22,261 bases of DNA from a bacterium (GTDB lineage: Bacteria > Patescibacteriota > Patescibacteriia > Patescibacteriales > Patescibacteriaceae), in NCBI GenBank assembly GCA_021818075.1, contig JAKAFD010000009.1, positions 1 to 22,261 on the forward strand. The letters are read 5' to 3'. Positions 1-7,470 of this stretch are shown in pieces. The notes under the pieces were generated by a model, which was not told where the DNA came from, searched no databases, and saw only the letters and a program-made list of their open reading frames with translations. The stretch's first letter is position 1. Each line of letters starts with the position of its first letter. The position numbers and the translations under genes were made by a program.

Positions 1-103
1 GGCTTAAACGGCGGTTTGGGCGACACCCAGTCGGCTACTAATACCGGCAATATTACGGAAAATTTTAACATCAAAGGTCAAAACACCACCAACTGGACTT
101 TGG
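1..103 (+). repeat. Direct repeat, copy A (identical to 598-700)
   Basis: These 103 bases are identical to 598-700. The identity may extend left of the window. It lies in the tandem surface-protein genes and then breaks down to about one change every several bases, which fits a recent duplication or gene conversion covering part of the domain. Confidence 0.9.
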
Positions 104-324
104 GTGCCACGGCTGGCAGCGAACAGTATGCCCATAAATTTTGCAATAACGGCACCTGCAACGCTTCTCCCAGTTGGACAGCTCTGACCACTAACTATCA
201 GACTTTAGCCTCCGGTATTACCACTTCCGGCACCCAATCTTTTGATATGCAAATCTTAATTCCGTCCAGCACCGCCACCTTTACCGTGCAAAACCCGGAT
301 GTCATAGTCCAGGCGACGCAATAG
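1..324 (+). CDS. Secreted beta-sandwich surface protein, 3' part (5' end outside window)
   Basis: The reading frame is open from the first base, so this is the C-terminal 107 residues of a longer gene cut by the window edge. It is a close paralogue of the next gene: both share GDTQSATNTGNITENFNIKG, the block NTTNWTL, a Cys-containing CNNGTCNAS segment and a C-terminal DVIVQATQ end. The product should be a Thr/Ser/Asn-rich beta-sandwich domain outside the membrane. The domain resembles WxL-type surface domains only in layout (a W-T-L motif in the middle and a final beta-rich stretch). I do not recognise an exact family. The paralogue's N-terminal signal sequence suggests this copy is also exported. 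Confidence 0.75.
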   Translation, partial: GLNGGLGDTQSATNTGNITENFNIKGQNTTNWTLGATAGSEQYAHKFCNNGTCNASPSWTALTTNYQTLASGITTSGTQSFDMQILIPSSTATFTVQNPDVIVQATQ

Positions 325-381
325 TTGATTTTTTAGCGCTACTTCATTAAGCTTTATATTAAGAAGCTGATTTCAAAATTT

Positions 382-921
382 ATGAAACCAACCAAGAGTT
401 GGCGGCTACCTTTATCCAGCATCTGCCTCGTGGTAGTGACTGGTTTAATGGCGGCCACTTTAGTTTACGGAGTGTCATCCACCGGCTCGGTTAGCACAAC
501 GATTACCGCCCAAAATATTTCCGTGGGTATAGGTGACGGCAGCGTGGCTTACGGCAGCGTGCCGCTGGGCAGCTCGGCTTCTACCACGGTTAACGGCGGC
601 TTAAACGGCGGTTTGGGCGACACCCAGTCGGCTACTAATACCGGCAATATTACGGAAAATTTTAACATCAAAGGTCAAAACACCACCAACTGGACTTTGG
701 CCGCCACGGCCGGCAGTGAACAATTCGCTCACAAATTTTGCAATAACGGCACCTGCAACGCTTCTCCCACTTGGACAGCCATGACTACTAATTATCAAAG
801 CTTAGCCACCGGCATCACGACCTCTGGCACCCAATCTTTTGATTTGCAGATTTTAGTACCGACCGCCACCGCCTATTTTACCCAGCAAGCCGCTGATGTG
901 ATAGTCCAGGCAACCCAGTAA
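382..921 (+). CDS. Secreted beta-sandwich surface protein (WxL-like layout), tandem paralogue
   Basis: 179 residues. An N-terminal signal segment (basic residues at positions 2-8, hydrophobic core about 12-30, Ala/Gly-rich end) is followed by one beta-rich domain with the pattern VAYGSVPLGSS, GNITENFNIKG, NWTLAATAGS and a terminal DVIVQATQ. No membrane anchor follows, so the protein is probably released or bound to the wall non-covalently. It is the complete version of the gene cut by the left edge. The neighbouring protein at 943 looks like a WxL-interacting (DUF916-type) wall-binding partner, which makes a WxL-analogous role attractive, but the similarity is one of architecture and not proven homology. 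No clear Shine-Dalgarno site precedes the ATG. Confidence 0.8.
   Translation: MKPTKSWRLPLSSICLVVVTGLMAATLVYGVSSTGSVSTTITAQNISVGIGDGSVAYGSVPLGSSASTTVNGGLNGGLGDTQSATNTGNITENFNIKGQNTTNWTLAATAGSEQFAHKFCNNGTCNASPTWTAMTTNYQSLATGITTSGTQSFDLQILVPTATAYFTQQAADVIVQATQ
598..700 (+). repeat. Direct repeat, copy B (identical to 1-103)
   Basis: This is the second copy of the 103-base identical block, offset 597 bases from copy A. The offset matches the gene-to-gene spacing, so the two genes could recombine to add or delete one copy. Confidence 0.9.
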
Positions 922-942
922 TTTTTTGATTATTTAAGGAGG

Positions 943-1572
943 ATGGATATATACCTTAATTTTTTTATGTTAAAATTATCCCGACTGGTTTTATTATTTA
1001 TCGTCGCTTTAATTATACCGGGCAGCGTTTTAGCCAGAATTGGTGTAGGCGTTGGTGTTGGCAAAATCGTCGCCGATACCTCTTTTAAAGCCGGTGGCGT
1101 TTATCAGGTGGCTTCCTTGCCGGTTATCAATACCGGTGATGAAGCGGCTGATTATTCAACTTCCATAGAATTTCAGGAGTATGTGCCGCAATTAAGGCCG
1201 GAGCGCGGCTGGTTTGAATTTTCTCCGGAAACTTTTCATTTGGAACCTGGCCAGGTACAGAATGTTAAAGTTATTTTGACTTTACCGGTTAAAACCAAAC
1301 CCGGAGATTATTTTTGTTATTTAGAAGGCCATCCGGTTAACAAGCGGGTAACTAACGGCAACGCCACTATCGGCGTGGCTGCCGCAGCCAAACTTTATTT
1401 TACCATTACGCCGGCCAATATTTTTCAAGGTCTCTATTACCGCGTGGTTACTATCTTTAATCGTTATTTGCCCTGGAGCTGGGTAGTGCTGGCAGTGGTG
1501 GTAGGAGCGGTTTTGATTACGGTCTTGCGTCGTTTCTTTACCTTTGAAATCGGTTTAAGCAAAAAGAAGTAA
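943..1572 (+). CDS. Membrane-anchored surface protein resembling DUF916/WxL-interacting proteins
   Basis: 209 residues from ATG 943, or 201 from ATG 967. The second start gives a cleaner signal peptide (MLKLSRLVLLFIVALIIPG). AAGGAGG at 936-942 directly touches ATG 943 and is 24 bases from ATG 967, so neither spacing is normal. The mature domain (about 40-165) has an immunoglobulin-like pattern with VINTGDEAADY, GWFEFSPETFHLEPGQ and a LPVKTKPGDY segment. This is reminiscent of the conserved core of DUF916 or chaperone-like (PapD-type) wall proteins. A C-terminal membrane helix (about 175-198) is followed by a basic tail ending KKK. It most likely sits on the outer face of the membrane beside the beta-sandwich proteins encoded upstream. 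Family assignment is tentative. Confidence 0.75.
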   Translation: MDIYLNFFMLKLSRLVLLFIVALIIPGSVLARIGVGVGVGKIVADTSFKAGGVYQVASLPVINTGDEAADYSTSIEFQEYVPQLRPERGWFEFSPETFHLEPGQVQNVKVILTLPVKTKPGDYFCYLEGHPVNKRVTNGNATIGVAAAAKLYFTITPANIFQGLYYRVVTIFNRYLPWSWVVLAVVVGAVLITVLRRFFTFEIGLSKKK

Positions 1573-1627
1573 GCGCAAATTTATTAAAGTTCAAAGGCCA
1601 AACAACCTGATTGTCGTTTCAATTATT

Positions 1628-2644
1628 ATGCTCGCTATCTTGGGGGCATTTTTTGTTTTTGTGCCGGCACTGGCCACATTATTTACAAATTTTACCGCCG
1701 TGCAAACTTCCATTAAAGTTACCGTTTGCGGCAATAACATCGTGGAAAGCGACGAACAGTGCGACGGTACAGCCCTTAACGGTGCCAGTTGCAGCAGTTT
1801 AGGTCTGCCCGGCAATACTTTAAGCTGTCGGGCTTCTTGTGAATTTAACACTACTTATTGCGTCAGCGGTGGCGGCGGTGGCGGCGGCGGTGGCGGTAAT
1901 GTTAGTGTGACGCCGCCAGCAGAAACCGCCGTTAATTTTAAAGGCCGCGCTTATCCTAACAGCAAGGTGGCTTTACTGAAAGACGCCCAATTAGTGGCGG
2001 AAACCACGGCCGGACCCGACGCCAGCTTTGAAATAAATATTACCGGTTTGTCGGGCGGCACTTTTTTGTTTTCTCTTTATGGTGAAGACAGCCGGGGCCG
2101 GCGTTCATCTTTGCTGACTTTCCCTATTAGCATTACCAGCGGCGCCACGACCAAGGTCAGCGGTATTTTTATTGCCCCGACTTTGGCGGTGGATAAAAGC
2201 GAGTTGCGCCGCGGCGACACCTTATCAATTTTCGGCCAGAGCGCGCCAGCGGGCGACATTGTCATTACCATTAATTCCGAAACGGAAAATTTTGTTAAAA
2301 CCACAGCCGATCAGGCCGGCGCTTATCTCTTAAATTTTGATACGGCCATTTTGGAGTTGGGCGAGCATTTTGTTAAGGCTAAAGCATCGGTGGCCGGCGA
2401 AATCAGCGGTTATAGCAAGGCCTTAAATTTTTTATTGAATAATACCGGCGTGACCAAATCGGCAACCGAAGAAGGCAAGTCGGTGGGGGATTACAACGAA
2501 GACGGCGGCGTTAACTTGGTGGATTTTTCCATCGCCGCCTATTGGTACAAGCGAACCGATCCGCCAACCTTTATTGATTTGAATAAAGACGGAAAAGTTG
2601 ATTTGATTGATTTTAGTATTTTAGCTTATCATTGGACAGGGTAG
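1628..2644 (+). CDS. Secreted cysteine-rich protein with Ig-like domains and C-terminal type I dockerin
   Basis: 338 residues from ATG 1628. Domains in order: hydrophobic signal or anchor (1-20); a Cys-rich segment (about 33-78) opening with CGNNIVESDEQCDG, a motif common in secreted bacterial proteins; ten consecutive glycines (about 81-90); two predicted Ig-like beta domains (about 95-180 and 185-272); and a dockerin (about 285-337). Two calcium-loop repeats, GDYNEDGGVNLVDFSIAAYW and IDLNKDGKVDLIDFSILAYH, carry the expected D/N-x-D/N-x-D/G pattern. The dockerin is expected to bind cohesin domains, and three cohesin-like proteins lie next door. The start is uncertain: the frame stays open to 1559 and encodes a basic then hydrophobic stretch upstream of the ATG, with no ATG, GTG or TTG and no ribosome site before 1628. 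Confidence 0.88.
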   Translation: MLAILGAFFVFVPALATLFTNFTAVQTSIKVTVCGNNIVESDEQCDGTALNGASCSSLGLPGNTLSCRASCEFNTTYCVSGGGGGGGGGGNVSVTPPAETAVNFKGRAYPNSKVALLKDAQLVAETTAGPDASFEINITGLSGGTFLFSLYGEDSRGRRSSLLTFPISITSGATTKVSGIFIAPTLAVDKSELRRGDTLSIFGQSAPAGDIVITINSETENFVKTTADQAGAYLLNFDTAILELGEHFVKAKASVAGEISGYSKALNFLLNNTGVTKSATEEGKSVGDYNEDGGVNLVDFSIAAYWYKRTDPPTFIDLNKDGKVDLIDFSILAYHWTG

Positions 2645-2669
2645 CAAAAATTTTTGATTTTATAATTTT

Positions 2670-2705
2670 TAAACAATTTTTAAATTTTAAATTTTAAATT
2701 GTTTA
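2670..2705 (+). repeat. A+T-only inverted repeat between dockerin and cohesin genes
   Basis: A 10-base arm (TAAACAATTT) at 2670-2679 is matched by its complement at 2696-2705. Almost no G or C is present, so a transcript hairpin would be weak. It could be a poor terminator or simply low-complexity spacer. A TATAAT at 2661-2666 immediately upstream could act as a -10 element for the next gene, but no -35 is convincing. Confidence 0.35.
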
Positions 2706-2714
2706 GTTATTTTA

Positions 2715-3665
2715 ATGCGAGTGAAAAAATTGTTTCTACATAGCTGCTTGATTAGCGGTTGGCTGCTTGGCTTTAGTTTACCGGCCATGGCCGCTCAGTT
2801 TAAGTTGACGCAAAAAAATCCTGATCCAGCTAATCAGTCTTGGTTCTATGTTGATTTAATTTTGGAGCCGGAAGGCGAAACTATCAATGCCGTGGAGGGT
2901 AAAGTAGTCATTCCTCAGGAATTTTTCCAGACTTACGCCGTCAGCGACGGCAACTCTATTGTTAATTTATGGACAGAAAAACCCAGCATTAACGCCGACG
3001 GCTCAATTACTTTCTCTGGCGTTATCCCGGGCGGTTATTTAGACAATAACGGCTTACTGCTGTCCATGATTGTTAAAGCCAAACAAAGCGGCGACGCTAA
3101 GCTGTGGATAAGTGAGGCTAGAGCTCTATTAAACGACGGCCAGGGCACGGCCGCCAAGCTGACCGCTCCTGCCTTAAATTTAAAATTAACGGCGGCCACC
3201 GGTTCTTTTGAACCGCCGGTATTAGACCAGTATCAGCCGGAAAATTTTCAGCCGGTGATTGATGCTAATCCCAATTTGTTTGACGGTAAATACTTTTTGG
3301 TTTTTGCCACCCAGGATAAGAATAGCGGCATTGATTATTATGCCGTTTACGAAAGCCGCGAAGCCAAAACCGCCGACCAGATAGGTGCCAATGATTGGCA
3401 TAAGGCCGCCAGTCCATACCTATTGCAAGACCAAAGCCTGGCTAGTTATGTTTATGTAAAAGCCGTGGATCGCGCCGGTAATAATCGTTTGGTGGAAATC
3501 AGACCGATTAAACCAACTTTTAACGCAACTCTCTTAACCGCTCCCCGGATATTTGCTATAATTATAATAATCGCGGCCGTCATTTTAATCGGCGGTTTTC
3601 GCTATATAATAAACAGGCGTCAAGCCTCTAAGCGGCATGGCCGAAATCAAGGAGGAAAATTTTAA
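2715..3665 (+). CDS. Membrane-anchored cohesin-like domain protein 1
   Basis: 316 residues. Signal peptide (1-27, ending AMA) is followed by a cohesin-like beta-sandwich (about 28-157). This shares with the other two cohesin-like proteins of the window the signatures INAVEGKVVIP, NLWTEKPSI and ALLNDGQGT. A second, Ig- or Fn3-like domain follows (about 170-265) with a VYVKAVDRAGNN motif. A single membrane helix (about 272-295) and a short basic cytoplasmic tail end the protein. Cohesins bind dockerins in cell-surface assemblies, and the upstream gene encodes a dockerin, so a partnership is likely but not shown. The gene overlaps the following gene by 29 bases. No ribosome site is evident at the ATG. 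Confidence 0.85.
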   Translation: MRVKKLFLHSCLISGWLLGFSLPAMAAQFKLTQKNPDPANQSWFYVDLILEPEGETINAVEGKVVIPQEFFQTYAVSDGNSIVNLWTEKPSINADGSITFSGVIPGGYLDNNGLLLSMIVKAKQSGDAKLWISEARALLNDGQGTAAKLTAPALNLKLTAATGSFEPPVLDQYQPENFQPVIDANPNLFDGKYFLVFATQDKNSGIDYYAVYESREAKTADQIGANDWHKAASPYLLQDQSLASYVYVKAVDRAGNNRLVEIRPIKPTFNATLLTAPRIFAIIIIIAAVILIGGFRYIINRRQASKRHGRNQGGKF

Positions 3666-5442
3666 AAATAAACTTGTCAAAACTGCGCTTTTGGCGTTGA
3701 TTATATTTTTGTCTCCGGCGCTAACTCGTTCGGTTAACGCCGCTTCTCTCTATTTCTCTCCCTCATCCGGCTCCTTCGCCGTCGGCAGTAAGTTTACGGT
3801 CGTGATTTATGTTTCCACCACCGACCAAGCGATGAACGCGGCTTCGGGCGTCGTTAGTTATTCCAGCGATAAATTGGAGTTAGTTACTTTATCCAAAAAC
3901 GGTTCGGTGTTTAACCTGTGGGTGGCCGAACCGTCTTTTTCTCAATCGGCCGGTACTATAAATTTTGAAGGTATTGTTATGAACCCCGGTTATACCGGAG
4001 CCAACGGCAAACTGGTTACCGCCACTTTTAAAGTTAAGTCCGACGGCCCGGTGCAATTGCGTTTTAATTCCGCTTCAGTCTTGGCTAATAATGGTATTGG
4101 CACGAATATTTTAAATAAAATGGGCAGCGCTCAATTTAATGCCGTGAGCGAAGAACCGGCGGCGCCCAAACCGACTACTCCGCCGGCGGCGGAAACACCG
4201 AAGACTGAAACTAAGCCGGTTCAACCAGCTAAAGAAACAACCACCACCGAACCAGCCGCTGCCGGCGTTCCGCCTTTACCAGAAATAATTTCTTCCAGTC
4301 ATCCCGATCAGGACAAATGGTATAACGCCACTCAAGCTAAGTTTAATTGGTCATTGCCGCCGGGCGTCACCGCCGTCAGCTTGTTGCTGGGAGAATCGCC
4401 TAATGCCATACCGACCGTCATTTATACTCCGCCGGTCGCGGAAAAGGTGATAGATAATTTGACGGACGGTACTTGGTATTTCTCGGTGCGTTTCAAGAAT
4501 AGCGCCGGCTGGGGAGAAACGGCGCGCTATCGCCTTAAAGTTGACACTACGCCGCCGTCAGACTTCACTATAAAATTCGTCAGCGGCCAAGCGCCAACCG
4601 ATATCCGGCCGATAGTCACTTTTACCACCACGGATAATTTGTCCGGTATAGATTTTTACAAGATAAGAGTAATTAACGGACTGAGCGTAGAGGGGGTGGA
4701 AGAAAGCCAAAACAGCAATCTTTATATGTTGTCGCCGCAGTCGCCGGGCAAGAAGACTTTGTTCGTCCAAGCTTTTGATAAGGCCGGCAACTACACTACT
4801 AATATCGCCGATTTTGAAGTTAAGGGCTTGGAAGCGCCCATACTTACCAAGTATCCGCGAGAGTTAATTGAAGGCAAAAATTTCGCCGTTGAGGGGCAAA
4901 CTATACCTAATGCCCAAGTAACGATTTGGTTAAAAAGAGAAGATAGTAACACGGCATTGGGTAAAACCACCAGTGACGGTACCGGTCGGTTTAGCCTAAA
5001 TTATACTAAAGATTCGGTAGCCGGTTTGTATAAACTTTGGGCTGAAGCGCAAGACCAATTGGGCCAGAGAACCTATCCTTCAGCCGAATATGACTTGAAA
5101 ATCAATCCAGGTAATACTTTCAAATTGCCGCTGTGGGCTTATAATACCTTGCTGGCCTTGGCTGTTTTAGGCGTACTGGGCTTTTTGGCGATTTTAACCG
5201 GCCGTCTGGGCAAACGAGCGGTTTTCTACCGAGGGGCCGTGAATCGCCAGGCGCGCCGGGCTAATATCGCTTTTACCTATTTAAGAAACAGCGCCAAGCG
5301 CTTCATCAGATTACTGGAAAGCGCCGGCCGTAAAAGACGATTAACCAAGGAAGAAAAAATAATTTTAGCTAATGTAAAAAAGGATCTGCTTGACGTGGAG
5401 ACGGCCATTAAGAAAGACGCTCGTTTGTTTAAACGAAACTGA
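3637..5442 (+). CDS. Membrane-anchored cohesin-like domain protein 2, multi-domain
   Basis: 601 residues. Signal segment (about 11-35), cohesin-like domain (36-168, with NAASGVVSYS, NLWVAEPSFS and LANNGIGTNIL), and a Pro/Thr/Glu-rich linker (about 170-213). Three predicted Fn3/Ig-like beta domains (about 215-490) include VQAFDKAGNY and a carboxypeptidase-regulatory-like segment. A membrane helix (about 500-522) precedes an unusually long basic cytoplasmic tail of about 75 residues rich in Arg and Lys and predicted helical. The ATG lies inside the end of the previous gene (29-base overlap), which suggests translational coupling. An AGGAGG at 3650-3655 sits just inside the coding sequence with no in-frame start correctly placed after it. 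The stop codon overlaps the ATG of the small basic gene that follows. Confidence 0.87.
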   Translation: MAEIKEENFKNKLVKTALLALIIFLSPALTRSVNAASLYFSPSSGSFAVGSKFTVVIYVSTTDQAMNAASGVVSYSSDKLELVTLSKNGSVFNLWVAEPSFSQSAGTINFEGIVMNPGYTGANGKLVTATFKVKSDGPVQLRFNSASVLANNGIGTNILNKMGSAQFNAVSEEPAAPKPTTPPAAETPKTETKPVQPAKETTTTEPAAAGVPPLPEIISSSHPDQDKWYNATQAKFNWSLPPGVTAVSLLLGESPNAIPTVIYTPPVAEKVIDNLTDGTWYFSVRFKNSAGWGETARYRLKVDTTPPSDFTIKFVSGQAPTDIRPIVTFTTTDNLSGIDFYKIRVINGLSVEGVEESQNSNLYMLSPQSPGKKTLFVQAFDKAGNYTTNIADFEVKGLEAPILTKYPRELIEGKNFAVEGQTIPNAQVTIWLKREDSNTALGKTTSDGTGRFSLNYTKDSVAGLYKLWAEAQDQLGQRTYPSAEYDLKINPGNTFKLPLWAYNTLLALAVLGVLGFLAILTGRLGKRAVFYRGAVNRQARRANIAFTYLRNSAKRFIRLLESAGRKRRLTKEEKIILANVKKDLLDVETAIKKDARLFKRN

Positions 5443-5618
5443 TGACTAAAGTTAGAATTAAAATCGCCGTGTCGGCGCAAGATAAAATAAAGAATCTTAA
5501 ACGCTGGTCGCGCGCCGCGAGCGGCCGACCGCGCTCGAGTAAAAAAATAACGCCCAAAAAGGGCGGACCGTATCGCCGCCGCGCCAAACATCGTCACTCA
5601 CTATTGTCAAACGAATAA
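5442..5618 (+). CDS. Small basic protein (58 aa), translationally coupled
   Basis: The ATG overlaps the TGA of the upstream cohesin gene (TGATG), a classic coupling arrangement. The frame runs 58 codons to TAA and ends 15 bases before a strong terminator, which supports it being a genuine last gene of the operon. The product begins MTKVRIKIAV, has no hydrophobic segment, and is very rich in Lys and Arg with clusters such as RRRAKHRH near the C-terminus. It would be strongly cationic and cytoplasmic. It could bind nucleic acid or the membrane-proximal tail of its partner, but no family is recognised. The high G+C and Arg-rich composition is unlike random sequence here. Confidence 0.6.
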   Translation: MTKVRIKIAVSAQDKIKNLKRWSRAASGRPRSSKKITPKKGGPYRRRAKHRHSLLSNE

Positions 5619-5632
5619 AACATTATCCAATC

Positions 5633-5663
5633 AAAAACAGAAATCCCGCGGATTTCTGTTTTT
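5633..5663. terminator. Bidirectional intrinsic terminator
   Basis: A perfect 14-bp stem (AAAAACAGAAATCC at 5633-5646 pairing with 5650-5663) closes on a 3-base CGC loop. A-runs on one arm and T-runs on the other make it work in both directions, ending the plus-strand surface operon and the convergent minus-strand cohesin gene. Confidence 0.92.
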
Positions 5664-5689
5664 AGTTTCGACAGTTGAGACTATGAGGT

Positions 5690-7303
5690 TTACCCTTTAT
5701 TGCGCAATCGCTGTAAAGCGCGCCGATACCAGGCTAGCATCACAACTTGAATCGCTATAAATAAGATGACGATTAAATACCAATAATAATTGGCCAGCCA
5801 GTTAATAATTTTTCCCTGCCAGGAATTAGCGCGCAAGGTAAAGGCGGGGGAATAAGAACTTTCGGCGCCGTTATCAAGTATCTGGCGGGCTTTAACCGAG
5901 TAAGTGCCGGCTGGCAAGACTTCATTATAAACCACTCGCCAATCACCATTTTGATCCGCTTTGGCGGTAATGACCAATGGTTCATGCTTGTCCAGGACAA
6001 GCTCAATTTTGGCTTCTGGCGCCGCCTTACCCTCAATCACTAGCGGTCCGACGGTTGAACTGACGGTGCGCGGGCAGTAAGTAATTTGGGGAGCAACGAT
6101 CGGCTGGATAATAAAGGCGGTAGCTTCATCGGTAAAGTTGCCGGCCAAGTCAAAAGCTCTGATAACTAAATTATAACGGGTTTCAGTTGATAATTTCGGT
6201 AAAATAAAAGTGCCGTCCGGTTCTAATTTTACTTCCGACCAATCGCCGTCATTGATTTTAAATTGATAGCGGTCCAATCCCGCCAGCTCGTCTTCGGTAA
6301 AGAAAGTTAAACGCGGGCGGGGATTGGAGGTTGAGTGAATGCCGCCTTTAGCGGTAGTTTCGCCGTCAAAATTAATTGTAAAATGTTTAGGCTCGTGCAA
6401 ATCAACAAAAATTGGAAAATGCAGAGTGGCGCCGCCGCCAGCGCCGGCCCAGCGTATATGAAAATAATGTTTGCCTTCGTTTAAGAAGGGTAAAATTTGC
6501 CAATTATCGGCCGTGGCCGATTGGTTGCTCGGTTCAGTCTCCGGATTATCGTCAAGCAAGGTTAAAACCTTGGTTGCGTTGTCGGTAATTTTATCCCAAG
6601 TTATTTTGGCGTAAGCATTATTACTCCACTTAGGGGTATCATCGCTGGTATTAAATAAGATATCGTTGCCGGAGCTATCTTGGAGCCAAAGTTTGATTTG
6701 CGGCGCAAGCCAGACGGCTTTAGCGCTGGTTGGGCCGCTGGCGGTGGGTTGGCCGGCTGGAGTCACGCTTGGGGTGGTGGCCGCCGGGGTCGTTGACTGA
6801 AGATTCTTGGCCACCAAGCTGTAAACGCCTGAACCAAAAGCATTGAGAATATTACTGCCCTTACCGTCATTAGCTAAGATTGAACCGGAACTGAAAGTGA
6901 GATTAGCTACACCGGCATCTTTAACTTTAAAAGTAATATTGAGCACATTACCCTTTGAGCCAACAAAGCCGGGATTAAGTTTAATGGCGGAGAAATGAAT
7001 TGAACCCTGGGTGCCGCTATTGCTAAAAGACGGTTCCTGAACCCAGATGGACATAACCGAATGGCTTTTATCCAGACCGATAACTTCTAACTTATTGGTA
7101 GGAAACGACAGCGAGCCTTCTACGCCGTTTATAGCCTGGTCGGTATTTACCTCAATACTAACAACGAAATTATTTTGCGTGGCGTAATTGCCGGTAGCCG
7201 GGGAAAGAGAAAAATTAGCGGCCAAAACAGCTGTGGCGGAAAAAACAAAAACCACAACCGTTAAGCACAGCAAGGTGAAAATGGTCCTGGATTTTGCGGA
7301 CAT
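5690..7303 (-). CDS. Membrane-anchored cohesin-like domain protein 3
   Basis: 537 residues. Signal peptide (1-29, ending VLAA), cohesin-like domain (30-167) with NGVEGSLSFP, IWVQEPSFSN and LANDGKGSNIL, and a Thr/Pro/Ala-rich linker (about 168-195). At least two Ig/Fn3-like domains follow (about 200-410, with VIRAFDLAGNF), then a further Ig-like domain with KAAPEAKIELVLD. A membrane helix (about 508-528) and a short basic tail close it. It is a paralogue of the two plus-strand cohesin proteins, closest to the 601-residue one, but lies in opposite orientation with its own promoter and so may be regulated separately. The first ATG is preceded by a small leader hairpin (7317-7337) and lacks an obvious Shine-Dalgarno site. 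Confidence 0.87.
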   Translation of the reverse strand: MSAKSRTIFTLLCLTVVVFVFSATAVLAANFSLSPATGNYATQNNFVVSIEVNTDQAINGVEGSLSFPTNKLEVIGLDKSHSVMSIWVQEPSFSNSGTQGSIHFSAIKLNPGFVGSKGNVLNITFKVKDAGVANLTFSSGSILANDGKGSNILNAFGSGVYSLVAKNLQSTTPAATTPSVTPAGQPTASGPTSAKAVWLAPQIKLWLQDSSGNDILFNTSDDTPKWSNNAYAKITWDKITDNATKVLTLLDDNPETEPSNQSATADNWQILPFLNEGKHYFHIRWAGAGGGATLHFPIFVDLHEPKHFTINFDGETTAKGGIHSTSNPRPRLTFFTEDELAGLDRYQFKINDGDWSEVKLEPDGTFILPKLSTETRYNLVIRAFDLAGNFTDEATAFIIQPIVAPQITYCPRTVSSTVGPLVIEGKAAPEAKIELVLDKHEPLVITAKADQNGDWRVVYNEVLPAGTYSVKARQILDNGAESSYSPAFTLRANSWQGKIINWLANYYWYLIVILFIAIQVVMLAWYRRALQRLRNKG

Positions 7304-7344
7304 AATTAAAAAAGTTAGGATGCCGCTCTGCCATCCTTATTTTT

Positions 7345-7372
7345 AGTATACCACAAAAATCAATATTGCCAA
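7345..7372 (-). promoter_or_regulatory. Sigma-70-type promoter for cohesin-like gene 3
   Basis: Read on the minus strand: TTGGCA (7367-7372), 16-base spacer, TATACT (7345-7350) preceded by TGG, an extended -10. The predicted start lies near 7338, giving a leader of about 35 bases that opens with a 6-bp hairpin (AGGATG/CATCCT, 7317-7337). Confidence 0.7.
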
Positions 7373-7421
7373 ACAGTTTTTGCCGGACCAGAGGCAGGCG
7401 GCCAAGTAAAATATAAAATAC

Positions 7422-7447
7422 AAAACACCCGTTTTTAAGGGTGTTTT
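7422..7447 (-). terminator. Intrinsic terminator after pyrimidine 5'-nucleotidase gene
   Basis: Stem AAAACACCC with GGGTGTTTT (9 bp) around an 8-base loop. It lies 24 bases past the stop of the minus-strand gene at 7471 and is followed on that strand by a T-rich stretch. Confidence 0.8.
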
Positions 7448-7470
7448 TAATAGACAGAAAACCGGAGAGG

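Noticed and set aside
1867..1899. Poly-glycine codon run as a phase-variable repeat
   Set aside because: Codons are mixed GGT/GGC without a pure tract, so slippage is not favoured.
2661..2666. TATAAT as promoter for cohesin-like gene 1
   Set aside because: No -35 partner and the surroundings are nearly pure A+T, so such a match is expected by chance.
3650..3655. AGGAGG as a ribosome site for the 601-residue cohesin gene
   Set aside because: No in-frame ATG, GTG or TTG follows at a workable distance; the ATG at 3637 lies before it and the bases encode residues of that gene.
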